DNA of 64,000 nucleotides from a bacterium (GTDB lineage Bacteria; Electryoneota; RPQS01). The position numbers and the translations under genes were made by a program. This document shows, piece after piece, positions 8,143 to 17,845 of this stretch (its first letter is position 1; each line of letters begins with the position of its first letter). The stretch is taken from assembly GCA_036504735.1 (NCBI GenBank), contig DASXUQ010000002.1, positions 1 to 64,000 on the forward strand, written 5' to 3'. Below the pieces are notes generated by a model, which saw only the letters and a list, made by a program, of their open reading frames with translations, made no database searches and was not told the origin of the DNA.

Positions 8143-9378
8143 TTACTTCAGCAGCATCATCTTGCGCATGTCGGTGAACGAGCCGGACTCGAGGCGGTAG
8201 AAGTACACGCCGCTCGAAAGGCCGGTGCCGTCGAAGCTGACCGAATGCACACCCGAGGTCTGGGCGCTGCGAGCCAGCGTGGCGACCGTGCGGCCCATAA
8301 CATCAAACACCGTGATGTTGACCATTCCGGCTTCCTTCAGCGTATAGGAAATGGTCGTGGTCGGGTTGAAGGGATTCGGATAGTTCTGCGCCAGTTCGTA
8401 CGAAGCGGCCTGATGGGCGGCATTCGGCGTGGCGGACGCGATATGGCTGAACTGAACCGTCGAGCCGTCCAGTTCGTGGATGGCCAGGCGATAGCTGTAC
8501 GGCGTACCCGCGATGACGCTGGCATCGGTGTAACGATAGGAGAAGCCGCTGGGGCTGCTGCCCTGGCTGTTAACCGTCACCAGAGACTGCCAGTCGCTGC
8601 CGTTGACGCTGCGGCTGATTTCGAAGGAGGAGACCTGCGATTCGGATGCCGTGCGCCATTCCACCACGACCGCGCCATCGGACACAGACGCTTCAAAGGA
8701 CGCCATTTCAACGGGCAGAATCTGATCGCAGCCTTCGATCATGAGGTAGCCCTCGCTGACCGTGCCGTTATCGAAATTCTGGTTGATCGAGGTCAGAACG
8801 TTGTTCAGATCGGAGACGCTGATGCCCGCGGGCAGTGCGCCGACATTTCCGCCCAGCACCTGATTGGCCAGCGCGAAAATCGAACTGACCGACCAGCCGG
8901 CAAACGCACCCGTGGGATTATGCACGCCGCTCTGAACCACCAGGCTGCCGAACGCGGGGTTGAAGCCCGGCACGCCGGCGTTGGAGAATTCCAGAGTCAG
9001 AGCTAAGGCGACCAACTGCCCGGCAAACACACCCGCCGGGGAAGACGTCGGATTCACGAGGTTTGCGGTAAGGACGCCGGGCGTGCCGCCCGCCGGGATA
9101 AAGGCGTTCGCGGCCGCTGACGTGGTCAATTGGATCGTATAGGTGCCGCCCACAATCAAGCCGTTCGGAAGCGGAAAGATCGCAGACCAGTTGTCATCGC
9201 GAATACATCCCGGGTTGCCACCGTGGCAACTGGCGCCCCACCCGCCTTGGGTGTAGGTGCGGAAACCGCCGGGAGGAATCAAACAGGGATCCGTCTGCGC
9301 GTAAGCACTCTGTAAGGTTGTTAGTGACGTGAGAACCAATAAGCACGTGACCAGGATAAATCTCATACCTTTTGCCAT
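8143..9378 (-). CDS. Secreted protein with type IX-like sorting domain
   Basis: A 411-residue exported protein. The ATG at 9378 is preceded by GGAG at good spacing and gives a signal peptide ending in AYA/QT. The middle contains a cysteine-bearing region starting TYTQGGWG, then a fibronectin-like segment starting LPVEMASFEASV. The last 80 residues form a FlgD-like sorting domain: NYPNPFNPTTTISY, FDVMGRTVATL, SSGVYFYRL and a final KMMLLK. In FCB bacteria such tails direct export across the outer membrane by the type IX system. Surface attachment or release is inferred, and no type IX machinery is in the window. Confidence 0.85.
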   Translation of the reverse strand: MAKGMRFILVTCLLVLTSLTTLQSAYAQTDPCLIPPGGFRTYTQGGWGASCHGGNPGCIRDDNWSAIFPLPNGLIVGGTYTIQLTTSAAANAFIPAGGTPGVLTANLVNPTSSPAGVFAGQLVALALTLEFSNAGVPGFNPAFGSLVVQSGVHNPTGAFAGWSVSSIFALANQVLGGNVGALPAGISVSDLNNVLTSINQNFDNGTVSEGYLMIEGCDQILPVEMASFEASVSDGAVVVEWRTASESQVSSFEISRSVNGSDWQSLVTVNSQGSSPSGFSYRYTDASVIAGTPYSYRLAIHELDGSTVQFSHIASATPNAAHQAASYELAQNYPNPFNPTTTISYTLKEAGMVNITVFDVMGRTVATLARSAQTSGVHSVSFDGTGLSSGVYFYRLESGSFTDMRKMMLLK

Positions 9379-9444
9379 GACCAAACTCCACAAGTTAATA
9401 TCGGGCTGACAAGCTGCAGTTGCGTACTTGATAAAACACATCCA

Positions 9445-9473
9445 AATATACGCGGGATGTCGCCGAATAGCAA
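9445..9473 (-). promoter_or_regulatory. Promoter candidate for the sorting-domain protein
   Basis: On the minus strand TTGCTA (9468-9473) and TATATT (9445-9450) are 17 bases apart. TATATTTG also fits the TAnnTTTG -7 element described for Bacteroidetes. The rest of the 342-base gap 9379-9720 holds only this and the terminator at 9665-9699. Confidence 0.45.
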
Positions 9474-9664
9474 CTATGGATGTAAATGTCTGCTTTCGCG
9501 AGTCTGTTTAATCGCGGCACGGAACTATGGCTTTCGTTTTTTTGAATATAGCCGCAGTTATTAAATATTGAATATCATAACAACTTCTCCCAGATACTTG
9601 GCGGGACAGTACAAATTGAGAGGCATATTTAGCTGGGTCACTCTGGTTGCCACGGAAGTCCACC

Positions 9665-9699
9665 AAAAAAGAAGCGTTAGCCTTCATGGCCAACGCTTC
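9665..9699 (-). terminator. Terminator of the sorting-domain gene cluster
   Basis: On the minus strand a stem of 8 plus 3 bp with one mismatch (9671-9682 with 9688-9699) is followed by six T (9665-9670). It lies 20 bases after the stop at 9721. Confidence 0.8.
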
Positions 9700-9720
9700 T
9701 CATATGCTATAGAATGGCGC

Positions 9721-11334
9721 TTACCTTATCAGAAGCACTTTGCGGGTTTGCGATGCACCCTGCGCAGAAAGTCGGGCGAGATAAACTCCCGAGGCTAAAC
9801 CGGAGGCATCGTACGCCACGTCGTAACTGCCAGCCTGTAGAACGCGATCGATGACCTTCGCCGTCTGTTGTCCGAGCAGATTGTAAAGCGTCAAGTCCAC
9901 CCGCCCCGGCGCCGCGAGACTGAATTTGAAATGGGTTTCCGAATTGAAGGGATTGGGATAATTCCCTGCAAAGGAGAACGTCTGCGGCAAAGCCACGGGA
10001 TGATCCGGCGCCGATTGCGGCAACTGCCAGACCACGTCCATGCTGACACCGATCAGCGAGCCTTCGTCAATCGCGGCAGCGTCATGCACATACAAAAACC
10101 ACTCGCGGCCATGCACGTCCGCTCCCCGGCGGCGAATCAGGCTGTCTCCATTGAAGCGGCTGAGGGGCTCGACGGGTCGGAAATGACCTGTGTAGGGAGC
10201 CTGCCCCGCGGTGAAGGGCAGATCCGCCTGATCATCGAATTGGCAATAGGTCATGTTCTGGCCAACGATCAGCGAGTCATGCGCCGCGAGCAGCACGCGG
10301 GTGGAATCCGGTCCGCGCAGCCAGATATCCAGATCTCCCACAGAGGAATGGGTCAGGTTCACGGTCACATCAAGATCCCAGATCACCACGGTATCCCGCA
10401 TGTCCAGACGCATCACGGTGGTATCGAAATCGGTGATGGGCCTCGGAGAATAGGTCGTCGCGTAATGCCGCATGCCAAGTGCCAGAGGCGTCAGGACAGG
10501 CTGCAGCCGTGTGGTATCGGTGGCGGCAACGGTCACACCGGGGATGACGCGGCCATTGAAGAATTCGTGGCTGACCCGGACCGTATAGCTTGCCGGAGGA
10601 AGTCCGGCAAGAAGAAACGCTCCCATGCTGTCCGTACGCACCGAACGCCCCAGCGAGTTGATCTGCACCGCCGCGTAGGAAATCACCCGCGCGGAATCGT
10701 CCACCACCGTGCCCGCAATGGCGCCAGAAACCAGGCCGGAGGCGGCAATCTGTACGTCGTCAAGCTTTAGAGCAAAGCGGTCAACCGATACATAATGGAA
10801 GGCAATGCGAAACGACGAACCGGAAAGGCCGGACAGATCCTGAGTGAAGTGCGTCCACTCGGAGGAGATGCCGGTCTCCGTGGCAAGCACGGTGGTGAAA
10901 TCCTCCGGCTGAGTGCCGCCCGTGGAGGCGCGGACTTCGAAGGATTCGGGGTAGCCTGCATCTTGCGCGGCCGCCCAGTAATCCAGAGTAATCTCACCGG
11001 TTGCCGTGATCACCGGCAGCACCAGCCAGTCGTCATTGGGAAGCTGCTGATCATTGTAATGACACATGGCGAAGCGCGTGCCGCTGTGCGCCGGGAACTC
11101 AGGCCGGGAGTAAACTTCCCACGTGGAGCGGCGGTCGAACCATGAACAGTAGCCGCTGTCCCGGTCCACCTCAGTCCAACCTACAGGCAACTGTCCCGGC
11201 GCAGTGGATTCGAAGGTCTCGAAGAGCACCACGTCATCTAAAGCAGACCGGGTGCGGGGAGCCGCCTGCGCGCGCAGGCCATAGCCCGCCATCACGGCCA
11301 AGGCTGCACAAAGTATGATTCGGCAAAGACGCAT
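9721..11334 (-). CDS. Secreted anchor-J / P-domain protein with sorting domain
   Basis: A 537-residue exported protein with a signal peptide. Residues about 35-200 form a cleaved-adhesin-like 'choice-of-anchor J' jelly roll (ETFESTAPGQLPVGW, NDDWLVLPVI, DRFALKLDDVQI). Residues about 205-290 form a carboxypeptidase-regulatory beta sandwich (GAIAGTVVDDS). Residues about 300-440 form a proprotein-convertase P domain (LDVTVNLTHSSVGDLDIWL). The C terminus is a sorting domain (NYPNPFNSETHFKFS, SGVYLARL, RKVLLIR). It is the last of four related genes in tandem. It is probably a surface or secreted binding protein; no catalytic domain is visible. Confidence 0.85.
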   Translation of the reverse strand: MRLCRIILCAALAVMAGYGLRAQAAPRTRSALDDVVLFETFESTAPGQLPVGWTEVDRDSGYCSWFDRRSTWEVYSRPEFPAHSGTRFAMCHYNDQQLPNDDWLVLPVITATGEITLDYWAAAQDAGYPESFEVRASTGGTQPEDFTTVLATETGISSEWTHFTQDLSGLSGSSFRIAFHYVSVDRFALKLDDVQIAASGLVSGAIAGTVVDDSARVISYAAVQINSLGRSVRTDSMGAFLLAGLPPASYTVRVSHEFFNGRVIPGVTVAATDTTRLQPVLTPLALGMRHYATTYSPRPITDFDTTVMRLDMRDTVVIWDLDVTVNLTHSSVGDLDIWLRGPDSTRVLLAAHDSLIVGQNMTYCQFDDQADLPFTAGQAPYTGHFRPVEPLSRFNGDSLIRRRGADVHGREWFLYVHDAAAIDEGSLIGVSMDVVWQLPQSAPDHPVALPQTFSFAGNYPNPFNSETHFKFSLAAPGRVDLTLYNLLGQQTAKVIDRVLQAGSYDVAYDASGLASGVYLARLSAQGASQTRKVLLIR

Positions 11335-11377
11335 GGTTTGGCGCTCATGTGACAGGGTGAAAACGAAAGACCTCTAT

Positions 11378-11422
11378 CCCCTTCTCCCTTTCCCCATAAT
11401 GGAATGAGGAAAGGGAGAGGGG
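11378..11422. repeat. Pyrimidine/purine hairpin repeat
   Basis: A 16-base CCCCTT-rich arm (11378-11393) pairs with its purine complement (11408-11422) with one bulged base. It lies just after the stop of the gene at 11430-13130 and could also slow transcription. It looks like a dispersed intergenic repeat. Confidence 0.5.
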
Positions 11423-11429
11423 AGACGGA

Positions 11430-13130
11430 CTATTTCAGCAGCATCATCTTGTGCGTGGCGGTCACACCGGAGGCGGACAGACGCGCAAAGTACACGCCCG
11501 AGGTCAGACCGGAGGCATTGAAGGCCACCGTATGCGTGCCCGCCGACAGCGTGCCGTTCACCAACCGCGCCACTTCCTGGCCGACCAGATTATACAGCGT
11601 GAGCTGCACGGGGCTGGTGCCCGGCAGCGAGAAGCGGAACTCGGTCTGGCTGTTGAATGGATTCGGATAGTTGCCGTCGAACACAAAGCTCTGCGGCAGG
11701 ATGCGCGGAGCATCCGCCGCTTCCGAGCCGAGGGTCTTGACATGCAGCGTGACGGTGCCAATGTGCCCCGTATCATCCGCCGCACCGTCATAGGCGAGGA
11801 GGGTCCAGGTTCCGGCGGCCATTTCACCATCGAGGACGCTGAGCGGCTCTTCGGGAATGAAGCTGCCGGTAAAGGGAGCCACCCCTTCGCCGATGGGCGT
11901 GGTGGCTTCGTCATCGAAGCGGCAATCCACGAAATTCTCCGCGGCGTTGCCTCCGACATTCGCTGCCAACCGAATCCGATGGCCGCCCGGTGAGGTCAGC
12001 CACAGGGTTAAGTCGGCGTCCCACGTGTGCGTGATATTGACCGTGACATCCAAATCGGCAATGGATAGGTTTTCCGTCGAAACCATAATGGTCTGCCGGG
12101 CGGTGTCAAGGTCGGCAATATGCACATTGCCGCCGGTGGATGCAAAATCGGTGGTGTAAAATTCCGGGGAGTGTAATTCCACATCCAGCACGGTGGTGTC
12201 TGTGCCGGCGACGATGACGTCATTCTGCGTGAACAACGGATAGTAATCGTAGCGGACAGTCACCGCATAGGTGTCAGCGGGAACGGAGGAGATCAGATAG
12301 TGCCCGGCAGCATCGGTGAACGCCGTGAAGCCGAGGCCGGTCACTGTGACGGCGGCATTGGCCAGCGGAGCGTGGGACTGGTCATCCGTAATGGTTCCGG
12401 CGATGGTGCCGTGGGGCGAGGTAAAGGTGCCTTCCAGCAGCACATCGTCCAGCTTGATTATGAACCTGTCCGTCGCGTTGTAGTGGAACGCAACGTAGAA
12501 CGGCGCACCCGCATACGCGGTCAGATCGTGGCGATGCGAGATGAATGCCGTGTCGATGTTGGTGGCCGTGTAAATCAGGTGGGTGAAGTCCGCCGGCTGC
12601 GCACCGGTGGTCGACACGCGCACTTCGTAATTCTCGCGCCAGGCCGGATCCTGCGAGGCGATCCAGTAGCTCAGGAAGATGGAATCCGTCAGAGTCTGCT
12701 GCGGGAGAATCAGCCAGTCGTTATTGGCCAGTTGATTGTCGTTGTAGTGGTTGCCGACGAAATGCGTTCCGCTGTGCGCCGCAATCCGGCTCGGTGCGCC
12801 CGGATCAACGATCACTTTCCATTCGGACAATCCGGGGCAGGCCTGGTTTGTGGTCGAGCCGTGATCCACGTCTACCTGCGTCCAGCCTGCCGGGAGTTGC
12901 CCGGCGGGAATCGCTTCGAAATCTTCCGAGATAATGACGTCATCGAGCGTATTCGGATCGCGCGTGCCCACACGCGGCAGCCCGGAGGGTGCGGCGGCAA
13001 TCACGTGAGCGGCCAGCGGGCCACGGTGTTTCTGGGCAGGCGCGAACGAATCGTGCTTGGTGGCAATGGTCCCGGCAAACAGCACCGAGGCCGTCAACAG
13101 GAAGGTAAACAGAGTCAACAACCTTTTCAT
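11430..13130 (-). CDS. Secreted anchor-J / P-domain protein with sorting domain
   Basis: A 566-residue paralogue of the gene at 9721 with the same order: signal peptide, anchor-J jelly roll (SEDFEAIPAGQLPAGW, NNDWLILPQ, DRFIIKLDDVLL), regulatory beta sandwich (GTIAGTITDDQS), P domain (LDVTVNITHTWDADLTLWL) and sorting domain (NYPNPFNSQTEFRFSL, SGVYFARL, HKMMLLK). The ATG follows TAGGAGAAGTTT. The conserved P domain ending TGHIGTVTLHV is complete. Function beyond surface display is not deducible. Confidence 0.85.
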   Translation of the reverse strand: MKRLLTLFTFLLTASVLFAGTIATKHDSFAPAQKHRGPLAAHVIAAAPSGLPRVGTRDPNTLDDVIISEDFEAIPAGQLPAGWTQVDVDHGSTTNQACPGLSEWKVIVDPGAPSRIAAHSGTHFVGNHYNDNQLANNDWLILPQQTLTDSIFLSYWIASQDPAWRENYEVRVSTTGAQPADFTHLIYTATNIDTAFISHRHDLTAYAGAPFYVAFHYNATDRFIIKLDDVLLEGTFTSPHGTIAGTITDDQSHAPLANAAVTVTGLGFTAFTDAAGHYLISSVPADTYAVTVRYDYYPLFTQNDVIVAGTDTTVLDVELHSPEFYTTDFASTGGNVHIADLDTARQTIMVSTENLSIADLDVTVNITHTWDADLTLWLTSPGGHRIRLAANVGGNAAENFVDCRFDDEATTPIGEGVAPFTGSFIPEEPLSVLDGEMAAGTWTLLAYDGAADDTGHIGTVTLHVKTLGSEAADAPRILPQSFVFDGNYPNPFNSQTEFRFSLPGTSPVQLTLYNLVGQEVARLVNGTLSAGTHTVAFNASGLTSGVYFARLSASGVTATHKMMLLK

Positions 13131-13201
13131 AAACTTCTCCTAAAAGACAGGTTATTGGAAGTGGGGTGTTCTGTAGAGAAACGGGTAACAAGCTGTCCGG
13201 G

Positions 13202-14329
13202 CTATCGCAACAGCGCCAGCTTGGAGCTTTGGGCGAGACGGTGATTGAAGGTCAGGCGGGCAATGTACACTCCGGATGCAAGATCGCGCGCATCATAGGG
13301 AATAGCATGAGACCCCGGCGCAAACGCTCCGTTTGTCACCTGCGCCACCTTGCGGCCCAGCAGGTCGAACAGATTCAGTTCCACGTGGCCGGCGCGGGCG
13401 AGGTCGAAACTGAATTCGGTCTGAGCATTGAAGGGATTCGGATAGTTGCCTTTGAACATGAAATCTTCGGCAACGTCCGGGCGCAGGGCCACGGCATTGG
13501 CGGGGGTCAGCGACACATACAGCGGGGCCGTATCATTGCGCGCCACTCCGATGTTGCTGCGGATCAAGGTGTCAAAATGCGCCTTGGTAAACCGCACATT
13601 GTAAATACCGGCGGGAATGGAGTCGATCAAATAGCTACCATCCGCGGCGGTCGCACCTGCGCGGGTGGTGCCGAGAATGGTTACGGCGGCATTGCCGAGC
13701 GGCAACTGGGTAGAGCCATTCAGCACCGTTCCGCCCAACGCGCCATACGGAATATGGGCGGTGAGTTGCACATCATCGATCTTGATGGCGAAGTCATCCC
13801 GCGAGGTGTGATGGAATGCCAGAAAGAAGGGCGCGCCGGCATAGGCGGAGATGTCGTCGGTGTACTGGGTCCACAAGTGAGGCGTGCGCGTGACGCTGCG
13901 AACAAGATGCGTAAAATGGGCCGGCAGCGAATCGGTGGTGGAGATCCGCACCTCGAAATTCTCGAGATACGGGCTCTGGTGGGACGACACCCAGTAGCTG
14001 AAGACAATGGGAACCAGCAGGGTGTCGAATCGCGGCAGGATCATCCAGTCATCGTTCGCCGCGCCGTTCGAATTGTAGGCATTGATGCTGGTGCCTTCGC
14101 CGGTGTGAGTGGAGATCCCCACGCGGCTGATGGCCTGCCAGATCGTGGGCCCGCCGCGAAAGATCTCATCATTGTGGCCGTTGTCGAGACTGATCTGTGA
14201 CCAGCCCATCGGCAGCAGGCCATCCGCCGTGTAGTCGAAACTTTCCGAGAGCACCACGCTTTGGGCGAATGGGCTCTGCGCTGTGGCGGCAAGAACAATC
14301 AGCAGTCCCGCCACATACCACCTGTTCAT
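13202..14329 (-). CDS. Secreted anchor-J protein with sorting domain
   Basis: A 375-residue member of the same tandem family that lacks the P domain: signal peptide, anchor-J jelly roll (SESFDYTADGLLPMGW, NDDWMILPRF, DDFAIKIDDVQL), a carboxypeptidase-regulatory repeat (GALGGTVLNGS) and the sorting domain (NYPNPFNAQTEFSFDL, SGVYIARL, final KLALLR). The ATG at 14329 has GGAGG 7 bases upstream. The frame is open further upstream but without a better start. It may have lost the P domain after duplication. Confidence 0.83.
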   Translation of the reverse strand: MNRWYVAGLLIVLAATAQSPFAQSVVLSESFDYTADGLLPMGWSQISLDNGHNDEIFRGGPTIWQAISRVGISTHTGEGTSINAYNSNGAANDDWMILPRFDTLLVPIVFSYWVSSHQSPYLENFEVRISTTDSLPAHFTHLVRSVTRTPHLWTQYTDDISAYAGAPFFLAFHHTSRDDFAIKIDDVQLTAHIPYGALGGTVLNGSTQLPLGNAAVTILGTTRAGATAADGSYLIDSIPAGIYNVRFTKAHFDTLIRSNIGVARNDTAPLYVSLTPANAVALRPDVAEDFMFKGNYPNPFNAQTEFSFDLARAGHVELNLFDLLGRKVAQVTNGAFAPGSHAIPYDARDLASGVYIARLTFNHRLAQSSKLALLR

Positions 14330-14363
14330 GTGCATCCCTCCCGAAAAATGTACTGAGTGCAGT

Positions 14364-16031
14364 TTATCGAAGCAGCAGAATCTTTTTACTCTGAGACGTA
14401 CTGCCATTCACCGTCATGCGCGCCACATAGAGACCGGACGCCAGACCGTGAGCATCAAAACCGATGGTGTGCGGTCCGGCCTCCACGGTTTCCTGCAGGA
14501 TATCCGCCACGCGCTGGCCAAGGGTGTTGTAGAGCACCAGATCCACGCGGCTGCGGGCGGGCAGTTCAAACCGGAACTCCGTCCGGCTGTTAAAGGGATT
14601 GGGAAAATTCCCTTCAAAGGCGAAGGACTGCGGAAGCGTCCGGCGACTTGGCGGAGTTACCGGCAGATCACCGGTGCGAACCTCGAGGGCGAAACTAATC
14701 AAGACGCCCTTGTCGTGGTACGAGCCATCCGCCACGGTGAGCACCCAAGCTCCCTGGGTCGAGGTCCCGTTTAACGTGTCAAGCCTCGCCGCCGGACGGT
14801 ACGTGCCCGTGAACGGGCCGGTTCCTTCACTGACCGGAGTCGACGCCTGATCACTGAGGCGGCAGTTGACGAAATTCCGCGTGTGGGCGCCGGCATTTTC
14901 CACCAGCGGGATAATAACGGCGCCGGGACTTTCCAGAAAGATGCTGAGATCGCCGTCATAGGGGTGAGTGATGTTCAGCACCACATCGAGATCACTGATG
15001 GAAATATCCTGCGCGACGTCGAGGGTCTTCGTAAGGACGCCCGCCACGACGGAGTCGGGGCTAAGCGAGTCCGCATCCGGAATCGAGTCCGGAGCGAACG
15101 CGGAGGCGAATTCATAGAAGTTGGCCACGGTGGTCATGGCGGTGTCGAGCTGCATATTTCCGCCCGGCGGCACCGAGACTCCGCTCACCGTCAGCGTGTC
15201 CCATTCCTGAAATGAAAGTGTGTCCGCCGGATGGGGACGATAGCTGGGCTTGGAGAACTGAAGGGAAAAAGTATCGGTGGGAACCTGCAAAAAGGAATAG
15301 TGGCCGTTGACGTCGATGAGGCTGGAATAGCAGAACCCCGGCATCTGCACGGTGCCATTGCGCACCGGAGCGCGCGTCAGGCTGTTCACCACATTCCCTT
15401 GCAGCGCCGTGCTGGGATTGACGTCGATTCCCCAGCCATCCAGCGCGCCGCTGTCCCCCGCGAACTGATCCAGAATCCGCAGCATCCACACTCCCTGCGC
15501 GGAGAGGCCGGTGAAGCGGCTCAGCGAATCGATGGGCCGCCAGGAGCAAACGTACGGCGTATCGGCCTCTAAGATTCCCGTGCCGGAGGCGTCATTGAAC
15601 CAGCCGTCCATGTGTTGAATAGAATCGAACGGCAGAAGATCGAAGAGCACGATTTCCCGGGCATCGGGAGTCCCCGGCGCATGCAGTGCCACGCGCAGAT
15701 CGCGCATCCACGTGTGAGAGATCACGAGATGAATGTCGAGCTGGCTGATCGTGACGTCGTCGGGGATATTGATGGTCGAGGTCACCCGGCCCACTTCGGG
15801 AATGGACACGGTATCGGTGCTGGTGTAGAGAGCATCCAGAGACTGCCCACCGCGGCGCAAGGACACATCCTGTCTCCACGGCGGCGCATCGTGATATGGA
15901 GAATTCGTGGCATATTTTTGCGGAGCCGGTTGCGGCACGAACGGCGGCGGCGCTTGCTTTGCCGGCTTTGTGGCGAAGATCGCCGCGGAGAGCAGCAGCA
16001 GGGCGGCCAGCGCGAAAGGTACTTTTCTCAT
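14364..16031 (-). CDS. Secreted double P-domain protein with sorting domain
   Basis: A 555-residue exported protein. It differs from its neighbours in having two P domains (about residues 75-205, LDIHLVISHTWMRDLRVAL; and about 320-450, LDVVLNITHPYDGDLSIFL) separated by a carboxypeptidase-regulatory sandwich, and no anchor-J domain. The sorting domain is intact (GNFPNPFNSRTEFRFEL, SGLYVARM, KKILLLR). The start has GGAGACTCC before the ATG. It is the first of the four tandem genes and probably cotranscribed with them to the terminator at 9665. Confidence 0.83.
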   Translation of the reverse strand: MRKVPFALAALLLLSAAIFATKPAKQAPPPFVPQPAPQKYATNSPYHDAPPWRQDVSLRRGGQSLDALYTSTDTVSIPEVGRVTSTINIPDDVTISQLDIHLVISHTWMRDLRVALHAPGTPDAREIVLFDLLPFDSIQHMDGWFNDASGTGILEADTPYVCSWRPIDSLSRFTGLSAQGVWMLRILDQFAGDSGALDGWGIDVNPSTALQGNVVNSLTRAPVRNGTVQMPGFCYSSLIDVNGHYSFLQVPTDTFSLQFSKPSYRPHPADTLSFQEWDTLTVSGVSVPPGGNMQLDTAMTTVANFYEFASAFAPDSIPDADSLSPDSVVAGVLTKTLDVAQDISISDLDVVLNITHPYDGDLSIFLESPGAVIIPLVENAGAHTRNFVNCRLSDQASTPVSEGTGPFTGTYRPAARLDTLNGTSTQGAWVLTVADGSYHDKGVLISFALEVRTGDLPVTPPSRRTLPQSFAFEGNFPNPFNSRTEFRFELPARSRVDLVLYNTLGQRVADILQETVEAGPHTIGFDAHGLASGLYVARMTVNGSTSQSKKILLLR

Positions 16032-16096
16032 GGAGTCTCCACGGTAGTCATAGAATACACGGATGCGTGCATGGCGGGAGGAAAAGGAAACAGGGC

Positions 16097-16573
16097 TTAG
16101 AGTCCGTCCTTGTGGCCGGACAGAAGCAGCGAATAGCCGAGCCAGCCCGTCTGGGCGGCGCCGGCGACACGGTCGAACATATACTGCGCTTCGAGGTTCA
16201 GGTTCTCTACGAACCAGACGACGCGCGGATGTTTCTGCGAGCGCGCCCAGCGCAAGGCGTGGTCGAACAGTTGGCGTCCGAAGCCCTGCCTGCGGTAGTC
16301 GGGATGAATAAACAGATCGGTGATGCGCACCACGCGGCAGGAATCCAGCGCGGAAGGCACACAGTAAATGTGGACGAAGCCGATCAGTTCGCCGCTTGAC
16401 GTCCGTCCGATGAACAGGGCGCTGTGCCCGTCGCCGGTGAGGAGTTTCCGCAGAAACTCCCGGGTGGTTTCGTCATCAGGAATAGTCTCCGAAGTTTCGT
16501 CGAGGTTCTGATATTCTGCGATCAGTTCTGCCAGATCCGCAAGATCCTCGGTCCGCGCCGGTGTGATATTCAT
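16097..16573 (-). CDS. GNAT-family N-acetyltransferase
   Basis: A 158-residue cytoplasmic acetyltransferase of the GNAT superfamily. The acetyl-CoA loop RRQGFGRQLFDHAL lies after the ITDLFIHPDYR strand at about residues 85-110, as in family members, and the whole fold length is present. The acceptor cannot be told. There is no clear Shine-Dalgarno before the ATG. It lies 65 bases upstream of the secreted-protein cluster in transcription order and need not be related to it. Confidence 0.88.
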   Translation of the reverse strand: MNITPARTEDLADLAELIAEYQNLDETSETIPDDETTREFLRKLLTGDGHSALFIGRTSSGELIGFVHIYCVPSALDSCRVVRITDLFIHPDYRRQGFGRQLFDHALRWARSQKHPRVVWFVENLNLEAQYMFDRVAGAAQTGWLGYSLLLSGHKDGL

Positions 16574-16630
16574 AGCGAATGCGTACGGTTGACCCTTCTC
16601 TTCGCGTATAGTGTGAAAAAGGAAAAGCGG

Positions 16631-17833
16631 TTATTCGGCCCATTCGAGCAGTATGGCCTGTCCCTGGCCGACGCCGACGCACAGGGCGGCGACGCCATAC
16701 TTGACGGTGAAGCGGTGCATCTGGTGGGCCAGCGTGCCGACCAGCCGGGCGCCGCTCATACCGAGGGGATGACCGATGGCAATCGCGCCGCCCCACGGAT
16801 TGACGCGGTCGAAGGGCAGATCCAGTTCGGCGATGACCGCCAGCATCTGCGCGGCAAAGGCTTCGTTGATTTCCCACAGGCCGACTTCGAACTTGGAGAC
16901 TCCCGTGCGCGCCAGCAATCTCTCGACCGCAAACACCGGGCCGATGCCCATGTAGCGCGGATCCACGCCCACGGACGCGGTGCCGAGGATTTTGGCCAGC
17001 GGTTTGAGATTGTGTTCGCGGGCAAACTCCGCCGAACAGATCAGCACCGCCGCCGCACCGTCATTCAAGCCCGAAGAATTGCCGGCGGTGACCGTGCCGC
17101 CCTTGCGGAAGACCGGCTTCAGAGAGGCCAGCGATTCGAGGTTGGCGTCGGCGCGGGGGTTTTCATCGCGGTCCACGAACACCGAGCCTTCGCGCGCGTC
17201 GGGGATCTCCACCGGAATGACTTCGTCCTGCAGGAATTTGGCTTCGTACGCCATCACAGCTTTTTGATGAGACTCCAGCGCGAACTGGTCCTGCATCTCG
17301 CGCTTGATCTTCCACTTCTCGGCGATATTTTCCGCGGTCTCGCCCATGGACTCCAGCGGGAAGAGTTCTTTCAGCCTGGGATTGGGATAACGCCAGCCAA
17401 GCGTCGTATCATAGGCGGTGAGATTGCCGAAGGCGAACGGCTTCTCCTGCTTAGGCACGGAGAACGGTGCGCGGGTCATGGATTCGACGCCGCCCGCGAT
17501 GTAGCAGCGGCCCTCGCCGGACTTGATGGCCCGGTAGGCGCAGGCGGCGGCTTCGAGGCCGGAAGCGCAGAGGCGGTTGACCGTGACCGCGGGCACGCTG
17601 TTCGGATAGCCCGCCAGCAGCGTGGCCATGCGCGCGATGTTGCGGTTGTCCTCGCCCGCCTGATTGGCGCAGCCGAGATAGACTTCGTCCACAAAGGCCG
17701 GATCGATGTGATTACGCTGCACAATCTTCTCCAGCACCAACGCCGCCATGTCATCGGGGCGGATGGTCTTCAGAATGCCGCCGTGTTTGCCGACCGGCGT
17801 GCGCAGCGCATCGCAGATAAAAACGTCAGCCAT
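16631..17833 (-). CDS. Thiolase (acetyl-CoA acyltransferase)
   Basis: A 400-residue thiolase that condenses or cleaves acyl-CoA with acetyl-CoA. The nucleophilic cysteine is at about residue 89 in [22 protein letters not shown] follows. The C-terminal catalytic His and Cys lie in [20 protein letters not shown] and [12 protein letters not shown]. Whether it works in beta-oxidation or acetoacetyl-CoA synthesis is not decidable; a hydroxybutyryl-CoA dehydrogenase is encoded about 9 kb away. It follows the unknown gene at 17846 by 12 bases, probably in one transcript. Confidence 0.93.
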   Translation of the reverse strand: MADVFICDALRTPVGKHGGILKTIRPDDMAALVLEKIVQRNHIDPAFVDEVYLGCANQAGEDNRNIARMATLLAGYPNSVPAVTVNRLCASGLEAAACAYRAIKSGEGRCYIAGGVESMTRAPFSVPKQEKPFAFGNLTAYDTTLGWRYPNPRLKELFPLESMGETAENIAEKWKIKREMQDQFALESHQKAVMAYEAKFLQDEVIPVEIPDAREGSVFVDRDENPRADANLESLASLKPVFRKGGTVTAGNSSGLNDGAAAVLICSAEFAREHNLKPLAKILGTASVGVDPRYMGIGPVFAVERLLARTGVSKFEVGLWEINEAFAAQMLAVIAELDLPFDRVNPWGGAIAIGHPLGMSGARLVGTLAHQMHRFTVKYGVAALCVGVGQGQAILLEWAE

Positions 17834-17845
17834 ATAGCCTTGTGA

